Shown here one piece after another: positions 52,376 through 62,804 of a stretch of 64,000 bases of DNA; the first letter of the stretch is position 1; each line of letters starts with the position of its first letter. The stretch spans positions 7,337,357 through 7,401,356 of the forward strand of contig CM058236.1 of assembly GCA_030180135.1 (NCBI GenBank), read 5' to 3'. A program made the translations under genes and the position numbers. The notes beneath the pieces were generated by a model. The model was not told where the DNA came from. It saw only the letters and a list, made by a program, of their open reading frames with translations, and searched no databases. The DNA comes from Orychophragmus violaceus (lineage: Eukaryota; Streptophyta; Magnoliopsida; Brassicales; Brassicaceae).

Positions 52376-54817
52376 CAAATCGTGTAGGATCGGTTCTTAT
52401 TGGGGAGGTAGCAGCTTACACCTTATTTGATACTGGTGCTTCACATAGTTTTGTGAGCCCATCATTCACAAAGCACTGGGACTTCAAAGGAAAAACCGTG
52501 GAACGGCCTTGGAAGATTGAGACCGCAGGAAAAGAAAAAGTGAAATCCGAGAGGTTCTTCAAAGATGTTCCGGTTGTAATAGGAGGAGAAAAGTTACTTG
52601 GGACCCTCGTGGAGTTGGAGTTGCACCGCTACGATGTGATCTTGGGCATGGATTGGCTAACTCACCATAAAGCACTATTGGATTGCCCGAAGAGCCAAGT
52701 AACTTTTGCAAGACCCGATGGTAGACTCATATTTCAAGGGGTGAAAGCACAAAACGGAGTTCCCATAATTTCTATGATCCAAGCAGAAGAATTAATAAGG
52801 AAAGGAAATGAAGCATACCTTGCGGTCATATCAATGGAAGGAGGGGAATCCATAAAGGAATTGGACACTATTCCCGTAGTGGCAGATTACGCAGACGTAT
52901 TTGAACCACTTAAAGGACCGCCACCAACACGAGGAGATCCGTTTACCATTGAGTTAGAGCCGGGGACAGCTCCCATTGCTCGAGCACCGTACCGTTTGGC
53001 ACCGGCAGAAATGGCTGAGTTAAAGAAGAAATTAGAAGATCTTACTGACAAAGGTTTTATTAGACCTAGTAGCTCGCCATGGGGAGCACCAGTGTTGTTT
53101 GTTAAGAAGAAGGACGGAAGTTTCAGGCTTTGCATCGACTACCGAGGGCTAAACAAGGTGACCATTAAGAACAAGTACCCGTTGCCACGTATTGATGAGT
53201 TGTTGGATCAGCTACAAGGCGCTTCATGGTTCTCAAAAATTGACCTAGCATCAGGATACCATCAAATTCGGATAGCTGAAGAGGACATAAGTAAAACAGC
53301 ATTCCGAACCAGATATGGACACTACGAGTTTGTGGTAATGCCATTTGGATTGACCAATGCCCCAGCAGCGTTTATGAAGTTGATGAACAATGTCTTTCGA
53401 GAGTACCTGGATAAGTTTGTGATTGTGTTCATCGATGACATCCTTATATTCTCGCACAGTCGTGAAGAGCATGAAGAGCATCTAAAATTTGTGCTAAGCA
53501 AACTTCGAGAGCAGAGATTGTATGCAAAGCAAAGCAAATGTTGTTTCTGGCAAAGAAAAATCGGATTCCTTGGTCATATAGTTTCAGAAGCAGGAGTAGC
53601 AGTGGACCCAGAAAAGATTACCTCCATCACCAACTGGCCTACTCCTACGTGTGCCACGGAAGTTCGCAGTTTTCTTGGGTTGGCAGGCTACTATAGGAAG
53701 TTTGTAAGAGGATTTTCCAGTTTGTCTAAACCAATGACTCAACTCATAGGAAAAGGGGTAAAATTTGTGTGGTCAAAAGAATGTGAAGAAAGTTTCAGAA
53801 AGTTGAAGGAGCATTTGACTCAAACACCGATATTGGTACTTCCAAGGACAGGAGTTCCATATAAAGTGTATACGGATGCATGTGGATCAGGATTGGGATG
53901 CGTACTCATGCAAGAGGAGCAAGTAATTGCATACGCATCTAGACAATTGCGAAAGCACGAGATGAACTATCCTACTCATGATTTAGAGCTTGCGGCAGTG
54001 GTCTTCGCACTAAAAATTTGGCGTGCTTATCTGTATGGAGAAAAAGTTCAAGTATTTACTGATCATCAGAGTTTAAAGTATGTGTTCACTCAGAGTGATT
54101 TAAACATGAGACAGCGAAGATGGACAGAGATGATGGCTGATTATGATTTGGATATCATATATCACCCGGGAAAAGCTAACCAAGTAGCAGATGCTCTAAG
54201 CAGAAGAAAAGATACGGTGTCTAGAGCCAAAGGAATGGAAGAACTCTCAGCAACGCTTGCATGTTTGAGTTTGTGTGCCACCACAGTTCAGGAGGATGCG
54301 GTTGGCATAGAAGCATTAAACCAAGCAGACCTACTATGGAAAATCCGAGAAGCACAAAAAGAAGATGCAACCTTGAAGAGAACACTGGAAAATGATTTTC
54401 CCGGTTATGACGTGATGGCTAATGGAACAGTCTTGTTTAAGAATCGGGTTTGTGTGCCAGACAATAAAGATTTAAAGGCAGAGATTTTGCAGCACGCCCA
54501 TCAGTCTCGATTTTCGATACATCCTGGCAATAACAAAATGTATCAGGATTTGAAGAGATATTACCATTGGAACGGAATGAAGAGGGATGTTGCTAAGTGG
54601 GTATCGGAGTGTCATGTATGCCAGTTGGTAAAAGCTGAGCGGAGATTACCGAGTGGGCTATTACAAAGCTTACCAATCCCACAATGGAAATGGGATATGA
54701 TCACAATGGATTTTGTAAGCGGGCTACCAAGGTCCGAGGGCAACAATGATGCTATTTGGGTGATTGTGGATCGACTAACGAAATCGGCTCATTTCTTACC
54801 CATTAAGATGTCAGATA
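52376..54817 (+). pseudogene. Tekay protease-RT-RNase H-integrase, 5' part
   Basis: Open to the copia 2 insertion. Protease FDTGASHSFVS (about 52427), RT CIDYRGLNK (about 53131) and VFIDDILIFS (about 53427), RNase H YTDACGSGLG (about 53872), and integrase zinc-binding HQSRFSIHPG...CHVCQ (about 54501-54625), then the start of the integrase core (MDFVSGLPR, VDRLTKSAHF). All catalytic motifs seen here are intact. No ATG is near the start, consistent with expression as part of gag-pol. The frame is cut at 54817; a frame continuing to 54858 reads into the copia LTR and is artificial. Confidence 0.9.
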
Positions 54818-55556
54818 TGTTGGGATTATGTCCTGAAATCACATTGTACGAACTCTAATGATAGTTGTATTGTCGAGATCGGACAATTCATGTGATACTA
54901 GGTAGTCATAATGTTTTGCTAGAAACCACTTATGACAAATGAGTTGTAGCTCATTTCTGGTATCGTGTGAACCTACAGGGTCACACACCTAAGCAAGTTG
55001 GATATACTCTGCATGGGATTGATCATTGGCATATGGTCTGATCGATGTGTATTAGATACACATCGAGTTGAGTTTCTAATAGGTGTATTGATCGACACCA
55101 TTGGGTGCGTCGGTCGATACAGGGCGTGTGTCGATCGACACCACTAAGTGTGTCGGTCGACACAAGGGCGAAACCGAGACTGATGTTTCGGTTCACCGCG
55201 AGGTCAATATATAAACTTGTTTTATGTATTTCGACCGAGACAGAGAGTTGCTGTGCGCCGCCCAGAGTGTTTTCTCCGAGAGAAAACACAGAAACCTCAG
55301 AGAAACTAAAGTCCCAGGGAGATCCGAACACCAGTCCTAGCATCCCGGCGGATTCCAGCTTGTGTGCGTGTGGACTGAACAGTAGAGGCGCAACGATTGG
55401 GGCGCTGCAGATCTCGTGTTACCACAAACTTCCGCTGCCTAAAACTCCAGGTAATCACGAGGTGAGATCCAGATTCAATTAACTAGACCCTAGATCCTAG
55501 GCTATCGGGAACTCGCGAGAATTCTGAATCTGTAGAATTGGCTCGGATTCCCAACA
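54818..55556 (+). repeat. 5' LTR of copia 2
   Basis: TGTTGGGATTATG...CCCAACA. It contains four palindromes (55085-55163), a TATATAAAC box near 55207-55215 and a donor-like GAG|GTGAGA at 55462. Confidence 0.93.
55085..55163. promoter_or_regulatory. Four phased CGATCG/CGGTCG palindromes in the copia 2 promoter
   Basis: Centres at 55091.5, 55113.5, 55134.5 and 55156.5 (spacings 22, 21, 22), with GATC-core and GGTC-core versions alternating. The cluster ends about 45 bp upstream of the TATA box at 55207. It is repeated in the 3' LTR at 61361-61439. Confidence 0.7.
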
Positions 55557-57094
55557 GTGGTATCAGAGCCTTAGGGTTTTATCATTGAATCGCACCTGTT
55601 AATCGAATTTGATGATTTAGATTCGCAAACTAGGTTGTTTGAATAAGAACAGGTAAGATCGATTTGATCGATCTGCGAATCTGTGTTTTCGCACTGTGTC
55701 GATCGACACACGAGGTGTGTCGGTCGACACAAGGTGGCGAAATCGACAGATTCGGCGGCTAGGGTTTTTCGCGAAGAAAAACCGAAAGCCTTCTGTGTCG
55801 ATCGACACAGGTTGTGTATCGGTCGACACAGAACAAATTCGGTTGAGTATCGATCGACACAGGTTAGTGTCGGTCGACACAGACCAAGCGAATGGTTAAT
55901 CGGTTCAATTGGATTGGACCGGCTATCATGCTTGGTTAAGTCCGAATAGATCGGTTTGAATTGGATGAATCGGTTCAATTGGATTGAACTGATTATCTCA
56001 ATCAGCATGAACCGATGGGTTAAATCAGTTTGATTGGATAATACGGTTCAATTGAATTGGACCGGTTATTCCAATCAGTTGAAACTGGTTTAAACGGTTT
56101 AAATTGGATGAATTGGTTCAATTGGATTGAACTAATTATACCAATTAGTATAAACCGATTGGTTAAGATCAGTTTGATCAGATAAGTCGGTTCAATTGGA
56201 TTGGACCGGTTATCAAAACGATCTTCGGTTTAGGTCTATGTCGACCGTCACACATGGGTTGTGTCGATCGACACGACCGGTTCGATGAACCGGGTTAATT
56301 GAATTAACTGGTTATCGAAGTCCGGTTATGTTTGGTGGTATCGATCGACAGACATAGTCTGAGTCGATCGATACAGTGCTCGGAATTCTGGTTATTGAAC
56401 CATGAATTTGCAGAAACCAAACTAGACTTAAACATTGATCAAAGATTAGCTTCAATATGGTCAACTGTCAAGACTCGTTTCGTTGTGTGATGTTCTGGCC
56501 AAGAGCTTGGTGTCCACAATTACGTGAGTAAGGCAGGTAGTAATGTTGATGGATTTTCAGTGCTTAACATCAACAATTACATGACCCAAGAGATTGATTT
56601 GCTAAACTTTTGGGTTTAGTTTCCTCAACTAAATATCAAGTGACCTTGATGTCTTGCCCAATCTTGTCACTGTCAAGACTTGTTTCGTATGTTGGATAGT
56701 CTTGGAGTCCTTGGTATCCACTGCTACATGAGTAAGGCAGGTGATCATTGATAGACTTGCAGTGCGACTGTCAATGATCACAAGGCAGAAGAGATTGGTT
56801 TACTTGACTGGGCTATCAGAAGTTCTGGGCCAAGAGACATCAGAGTAAATGAGACATGGATTGTCTTATCTACGACCAAGAGTTGTACTGAGTACAATTA
56901 GCAATGGTTTGCTTACCTAGATTGCTAAACTCTGGGTGATGGCGAGTCGTCCACTCAGGTTTTAATAATGTATGGGTCTTGGATCATTATATTCATAGAG
57001 GAAACATTGTTTGAATATAATGCGAGTTTTCTTATTTGATAAGATTTCTCATCATATGCATAACTAAATCTTTGTTTTTCTTGGATTTCAGCTT
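55557..57094 (+). other. Long leader of copia 2 with primer site, palindromes and a tandem array
   Basis: Primer site TGGTATCAGAGC at 55558-55569. Ten palindromes lie at centres 55702, 55723, 55801, 55822, 55853, 55873, 56244, 56267, 56344 and 56367. Five units containing CGGTTCAATTGGATTGGACC, period 70-74 bp, fill 55901-56216. The leader ends in TTGGATTTCAG at 57091, three bases before the gag ATG. Short frames crossing the palindromes are not genes. Confidence 0.75.
55901..56216. repeat. Tandem array of about 72 bp in the copia 2 leader
   Basis: CGGTTCAATTGGATTG blocks start at about 55901, 55971, 56044, 56114 and 56189 (spacings 70, 73, 70, 75), each followed by an ACCGGTTATC or AACTGATTATC variant. 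Confidence 0.75.
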
Positions 57095-58000
57095 ATGTCT
57101 ATGACTACTTTCTCGTTGCGATCCGTCCTTGAGAAGGACAAGTTAAATGGATCCAACTTCCTTGATTGGTATCGGAATCTGAGATTCATTCTCAAGCAGG
57201 AGAGCAAGGAATATGTCCTTAAGAAAGCTCTTCCAGAAAGGCTTGGGACCAATCGCTCGCATGCAGCATATAATGCTTGGAATAAGCATTATATTGATGT
57301 GGTAGATGTGCGTGGTCTGATATTGGATACCATGAACTCGGACTTGAAAAGTCAATACGAGAACATGGAGTCGCCAATAGAGATGATCACCAGCCAGAAA
57401 CTGAAGTTTCAGGATCTGGCACGAGTTGAGAGATTCCAGATGGTGAAGTCTCTCACTGAGTGCAAACTACCAGAGGATGCTCCAGTAAGTCCTCATGTCA
57501 TTAAACTGATGGGTTACGTTGATAACCTGGGGAAACTGGAATGTCCTGTCAGCTTAGAGTTGGCTACTGACATCATTCTGCAGTCACTGCCGTCAAGCTA
57601 TGATAAGTTCATTAAGAACTATATCAAGAAAGGCTTGACGAAGACGTTGACTGAGCTGCATGGTATGCTCAAAACAGCAGAGTATGACATCATAAAGGGT
57701 AAAAGATTTGAGGAATCTTGTATTGGCAAGGGTAGAGGCTGGGCCGTCCAGATTTGGAATCAGGATAAGCCTGTGTCATCTTACAAGCCCAAGTCAGGCC
57801 CATCTGGTGTCAGAAAGTGCTTCTACTGTAATGAGTTGGGGCATTGGAAGAGAGATTGCATAAAATTCTTGGAAGATTCACAAGAGATGGAGAAGATGTA
57901 TGGTACTTCTTCTTCAGGTATTGTGTTATTAATTCAAGTTCTACATAAGTATTGGATACTTGTTGTGGTACTGATATTTTTTGAAATATGCAGGACCTAA
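57095..58000 (+). CDS. Gag of copia element 2, 301 aa
   Basis: Homologous to the 339-aa gag of copia 1 along most of its length (LNGSNFLDWYRNLRF near aa 15-30; MESPIEM near 90; LPSSYDKFIKNYIKKGL near 165-185), with the knuckle CFYCNELGHWKRDC near aa 242-255. The last 30 residues are hydrophobic and differ from copia 1, probably a frameshifted tail. No protease follows. ATG 57095 is supported by homology and by the acceptor-like site just upstream. Open gag next to collapsed pol again suggests trans-mobilisation with Gag retained. Confidence 0.87.
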   Translation: MSMTTFSLRSVLEKDKLNGSNFLDWYRNLRFILKQESKEYVLKKALPERLGTNRSHAAYNAWNKHYIDVVDVRGLILDTMNSDLKSQYENMESPIEMITSQKLKFQDLARVERFQMVKSLTECKLPEDAPVSPHVIKLMGYVDNLGKLECPVSLELATDIILQSLPSSYDKFIKNYIKKGLTKTLTELHGMLKTAEYDIIKGKRFEESCIGKGRGWAVQIWNQDKPVSSYKPKSGPSGVRKCFYCNELGHWKRDCIKFLEDSQEMEKMYGTSSSGIVLLIQVLHKYWILVVVLIFFEICRT

Positions 58001-61000
58001 GCAACAGTAGAACATTGAAGAAAGGACAAGTGGAACTACGTGTCTGGTTGAAGCAATGGTTGCTACATAAGCCGTAGAGATTCTTCAATTGTAGGAGCCT
58101 TTCCTACTTGGTTTTTGAAATTAAGTAATTGCCACCATGTACTTGCTATATGCAAAATGTCTTTCATTTTCTTTTGAGAATTTGGATGTTTTTCATTTTG
58201 ATAAAAGACAAGTTTTGTCCTTTTGATCTTAATGAAATATTTAATGGTAGCACCCCGTTTGGAATGGGTTTTATATCTCAAACCAACAAGAGTTACAATA
58301 TAACATAAATACCAAACGGTTTAAGTCTAATGACTTGAACTCGACTTTTCCTTGGCATAGTCGTTTAACCACATAGAGTGAAGCGAATTCAAAGGTTCCA
58401 TAGTTTTGGACTCATTCGATTGTTAATCATTTGAGATATGAATTCTGTTCACTAGACCAAAATGACTAAGGCCCTTTTAGCAGAGCTAAAGGAAATGGGC
58501 CAGAAGCTTATTGGGCCTTACACATACTGATGTATGCGGCCCAAACGAGCATTAGTGCCAGAGGAAATCTTCTGTACTTCATTACCTTATTGATGGCATC
58601 AATAAGTATTGATGTGTTTATTTGATGAGACACGAGCAGGAATCCCTTGAGGAGTTCCAAGATGAAGTGTAGAACCGATTTGACAGAAGTATTGAGATCC
58701 TCGATTCGATCGCGGAGGAAAATACTTAAGTCAAGAATTGTGTGATCATCTAACAGAATGAATCGGATCTTATTGAATGTGCTCCGATTAATGATGAGTC
58801 ACAGGAATCTTCCATGAACGATTTAAGAATACGTTCCAAAATGTCTGTCTTTGCGCAGAAAAGTGTTTCTATCAGAATAAGTGAAAAACACCACATTGGA
58901 TGTGGACTGGGTGATTTCCAAATTTGTTTTTCTGATTAATTGGGATTGCAAGGTTTGTGTAAGACAGTAGTCAACAAACAAACTTGAATCCATATCTGAT
59001 AAGTTCTACCTCGCTGGTTATCCTGAGGAAACCAAGGCTTAGTGCTTTTGTTGATGATACTTTCAAGAAAGGTGATACTTTCAAAAGGAACAGTGGGAGT
59101 AAAAGTACGCATCGAAGAAATTCGATAAACACAGGAGGCTGCTCGACCTGATGAGGAAGAGCAGCGGTGAGATCTACAAAGTGCTGTAGGATCTGCACCT
59201 GTGGAGCCTGAAATTCGCAGATCCGAAAGGATCCGTCACTAACTCGAGAGTGATTTCTCGTAACCTATTGTCGTGATCTGCTGATCATTGAAAAGTGACG
59301 AACATGCGAAATTCAAAGAAGCGATGGTGAGCCCCAACTCCGAAAATTGGCTAGGTATGCATGTTAGTTTCACCGATCCATTTCTGGATTGAAACAAACA
59401 TCTTGGAGTTGGAATCAACATTCTGATAATGTGGTCAAAAGTTTTGACTTGATCAGAAAGAAAAGAAACCATGCGTTTACAAGAAGACTAGTGGGAGCGT
59501 AATGGCAATTCTCACACAGTATGTAGATAACATACTTGAATCTCATGAACGACGTTCCAACGCTAAATCTTGTCAAGATTTAGGTCGGAAGTCAGATTTA
59601 AACAAAAGACATGGGAGAAGCCGCAAGAATTCTTGAAATAAGAATCTATTGATATAGATTAAGTAAGCTAATTGGATCGTGTCAAAATCCTTATGTAGAT
59701 AAGGTATTGAACAGTTCCAATGTGCTTGATTCCAAGAATGGCTTCATACCAAAGGTCTTATGGCAATAATCTAAGCAAGATGAAGTGTCTTGGACACTGA
59801 CCGAGCTAGTAACAATATTAGCAAGAAGAAGTGTTTTGAACACTGTCTGAACTAGTATTAATGAGTGTGATTACTTATGCTGATGCAATAGAATCCATCA
59901 TGAATGCCATGTTTTGCGCTCGTCTAGATGCAGCTTAAGCATAAAGCATGACGAGAAAATACCAATGTACTCCGGTAATAGTCACTGAATAGTTACCAGA
60001 AATATCCCAAGTGTTGAGAAACACTAAGGTTAGGTTCATGGTGAACTGATAAAGTGACGAACCAGTTGAAAGTAGTTAGTCGGACAAAGATGATTCCCGG
60101 TTCCCACCTGGTTATGTCTCTTTGTCTGAATAGCGGTGCTAACTGTTGGAAAGGCTCCAAGCAGTAGATCGTAGAATAGTGCTTTTATCTGAATGGCGGT
60201 GTAATTTGTTGAAATTGTTTCAAGCAATAGCACCGCACTCTCTCCCACAACCTAAGCACGGAATTTATTCTGTTGCTGTAGGTGTAAGATATCTAAAGAG
60301 ATGATCTTGATTCTAGTGGAAGTTATTTTAGTTATGTTGTATACTGACATCAGTATTATTTAATTATTGGACAATTAAATAATAGTCCCAAAGTATTTTA
60401 TGATCATCGTATAGGTCATCAAGTCGAGGACTTGATCATGAAACCCTATAAGTAAAAGATGACATAAATTATGATTGTCCCTAGTCAAGGTTGTTAAAAT
60501 GGGACACTAACAACCGCGCAGACTAGTATGTGAGGTGACTGTTGGACTAAGTTTCATGAAGTCAATGATATGATTATCACAGTCAGTCACATAGATGTAT
60601 GTTGGTGAACATATGATTGGACATGACCCGCTTAATGAGAACTCCACAGGATAGTTACATCAGTGTCATGGGAGGTTCTCATTACGACTATAGAGTATAG
60701 TCCTTGGACCTGAGTTCATCATGCTTTCTAGCATATGAATTGGTGCGTGTTGACCTTGTCAAACGTCGTTCCGTAACTGGCGGCTACAACGGCATTGCTT
60801 GTGTGTATCATGAAGTATGTGTAGAAACAGGGATGGAACAAGATGGGATTTGTCCCTCCTGTAATAACGGGAGATAAATATCTCAGGGCCCATCGAAGAT
60901 TTGATACTGAGAAAATGCATGGCCGTGCTCAAACGAGGTGATTGTCAGTCGTTTGTTTATCTGTATAGATCAGAAGTTCGATGAACATGATGTTGGCTAT

Positions 61001-61093
61001 AATAAGGATGACACAGTCTCTTGCCTTATGCCATGTCGAGATATAGAGACGAAGGGATTATAGGAATAAGTGATTCCAGTACAAGTGGGAGAT
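58001..61093 (+). pseudogene. Decayed pol and conserved noncoding blocks of copia 2
   Basis: Block 58100-58260 resembles 21921-22080 of copia 1. A degraded RT motif reads YVDN instead of YVDD near 59522. Fragments of the RT/RNase H region (ESIMNAM) appear near 59890, with stops and frameshifts throughout. From about 60480 the sequence again parallels copia 1 (shared ACGACTATAGAGTATAGTCC near 60686) and ends in a purine tract before the LTR. No protease or integrase was seen. Confidence 0.65.
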
Positions 61094-61832
61094 TGTTGGG
61101 ATTATGTCCTGAAATCACATTGTACGAACTCTAATGATAGTTGTATTGTCGAGATCGGACAATTCATGTGATACTAGGTAGTCATAATGTTTTGCTAGAA
61201 ACCACTTATGACAAATGAGTTGTAGCTCATTTCTGGTATCGTGTGAACCTACAGGGTCACACACCTAAGCAAGTTGGATATACTCTGCATGGGATTGATC
61301 ATTGGCATATGGTCTGATCGATGTGTATTAGATACACATCGAGTTGAGTTTCTAATAGGTGTATTGATCGACACCATTGGGTGCGTCGGTCGATACAGGG
61401 CGTGTGTCGATCGACACCACTAAGTGTGTCGGTCGACACAAGGGCGAAACCGAGACTGATGTTTCGGTTCACCGCGAGGTCAATATATAAACTCGTTTTA
61501 TGTATTTCGACCGAGACAAAGAGTTGCTGTGCGCCGCCCAGAGTGTTTTCTCCGAGAGAAAACACAGAAACCTCAGAGAAACTAAAGTCCCAGGGAGATC
61601 CGAACACCGGTCCTAGCATCCCGGCGGATTCCAGCTTGTGTGCGTGTGGACTGAACAGCAGAGGCGCAACGATTGGGGCGCTGCAGATCTCGTGTTACCA
61701 CAAACTTCCGCTGCCTAAAACTCCAGGTAATCACGAGGTGAGATCCAGATTCAATTAACTAGACCCTAGATCCTAGGCTATCGGGAACTCGCGAGAATTC
61801 TGAATCTGTAGAATTGGCTCGGATTCCCAACA
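61094..61832 (+). repeat. 3' LTR of copia 2
   Basis: 739 bp, four substitutions from 54818-55556 by eye, followed by AGATA. Confidence 0.93.
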
Positions 61833-61837
61833 AGATA

Positions 61838-62745
61838 AAGTTGGCAAATTGATCGAGAAGTATCAGAACGAGATCGTCAAGTTGCATGGTGTTCCAGTGA
61901 GTATTGTTTCCGACAGAGATCCGAGGTTTTCATCGGAATTTTGGCAGGCCTTTCAAAAAGCGTTGGGAACCAAAGTACACATGAGTACCGCATATCATCC
62001 ACAAACAGATGGTCAGTCAGAACGGACAATTCAGACGCTAGAAGATATGTTAAGAGCATGTATGCTGGATTGGGAAAGTTCTTGGGTACGTTATTTGCCT
62101 TTTGCTGAATTCGCGTATAACAATAGTTATCATGCAAGCATTGGTATGTCGCCATACGAGGCACTATATGGGAGGCCTTGTCGCACACCTTTGTGCTGGA
62201 CCGAAGTGGGGGAGCGACGCGACATGAACATGGAACTCGTCCAAGAAACGGTAGATCAGGTAGAGTTGCTCCGAGATAGGCTTACAGAAGCCCATGATCG
62301 TCAAAAAGGGTATGCAGATAAAAGGAGAAAAGATTTAGAGTTTGCGGTGGGAGACGAGGTGTAAGCAGATAAATGGAGAAAGTTAAAGAAGCTTAAACCG
62401 CGATACATGGGGCCATATGTTATCACCGATAGGATCGGAGCAGTGGCTTACAGATTAGACTTACCTCCGGAGATGTCAGACTTCCATAATGTCTTCCATA
62501 TCTCGGTTCTGCGAAAAGTTGTCCGTGAACCAGAGTTGATAATTTCAGAACGGCCATAAGATTTGGATAAAAACTTGTCGATTCCAGCAAAGCCAGTAAA
62601 AATTTTGGACCGTAAGTAGGCTCATGAGAAGGGTGGAAAAGCATGGAGAGTACAAGTATGCTGGGAACGAGATGGTATTAAGGAAATAACTTTGGAATCA
62701 GAAGAGCGGATGAAAGCGGATCACCCTGCGCTTTTTAAGACCTAG
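61838..62745 (+). pseudogene. Tekay integrase end and chromodomain
   Basis: Continuation of the pol frame cut at 54817: integrase core with VSDRDPRFSS (about 61905), AYHPQTDGQSE (about 61990) and the domain that follows (PYEALYGRPCRTPLCW). A TAA stop near 62362 and further stops near 62558 and 62618 interrupt the region that leads into a chromodomain-like tail (VKILDRK...ESEERMKADHPALF) ending at 62745. The tail is the Tekay form. Defective. Confidence 0.85.
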
Positions 62746-62790
62746 TGGGATGAGGGTCTAACCGTTCAATTCGAGGACGAATGTTTTTTG

Positions 62791-62804
62791 AAGTAGGGGA
62801 GAAT
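62791..62804 (+). other. Polypurine tract of the Tekay element
   Basis: AAGTAGGGGAGAAT directly before the 3' LTR. Confidence 0.7.

Larger units (their letters stand above)
54818..61832 (+). mobile_element. Non-autonomous gag-only Ty1/copia element 2
   Basis: LTRs 54818-55556 and 61094-61832 (739 bp each) are flanked by AGATA at 54813-54817 and 61833-61837; removing one copy restores the register of the Tekay integrase across the junction. Initiator-Met primer site, long leader, open gag (57095-58000), then decayed pol. LTR differences: four substitutions by eye. It is related to copia 1 in gag, in two noncoding blocks and in parts of the LTR, but is a distinct family. Confidence 0.95.

Noticed and set aside
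54818..54858. Last 14 codons of the 831-aa Tekay frame
   Set aside because: They are translated from the copia 2 LTR; the true pol frame resumes at 61838.
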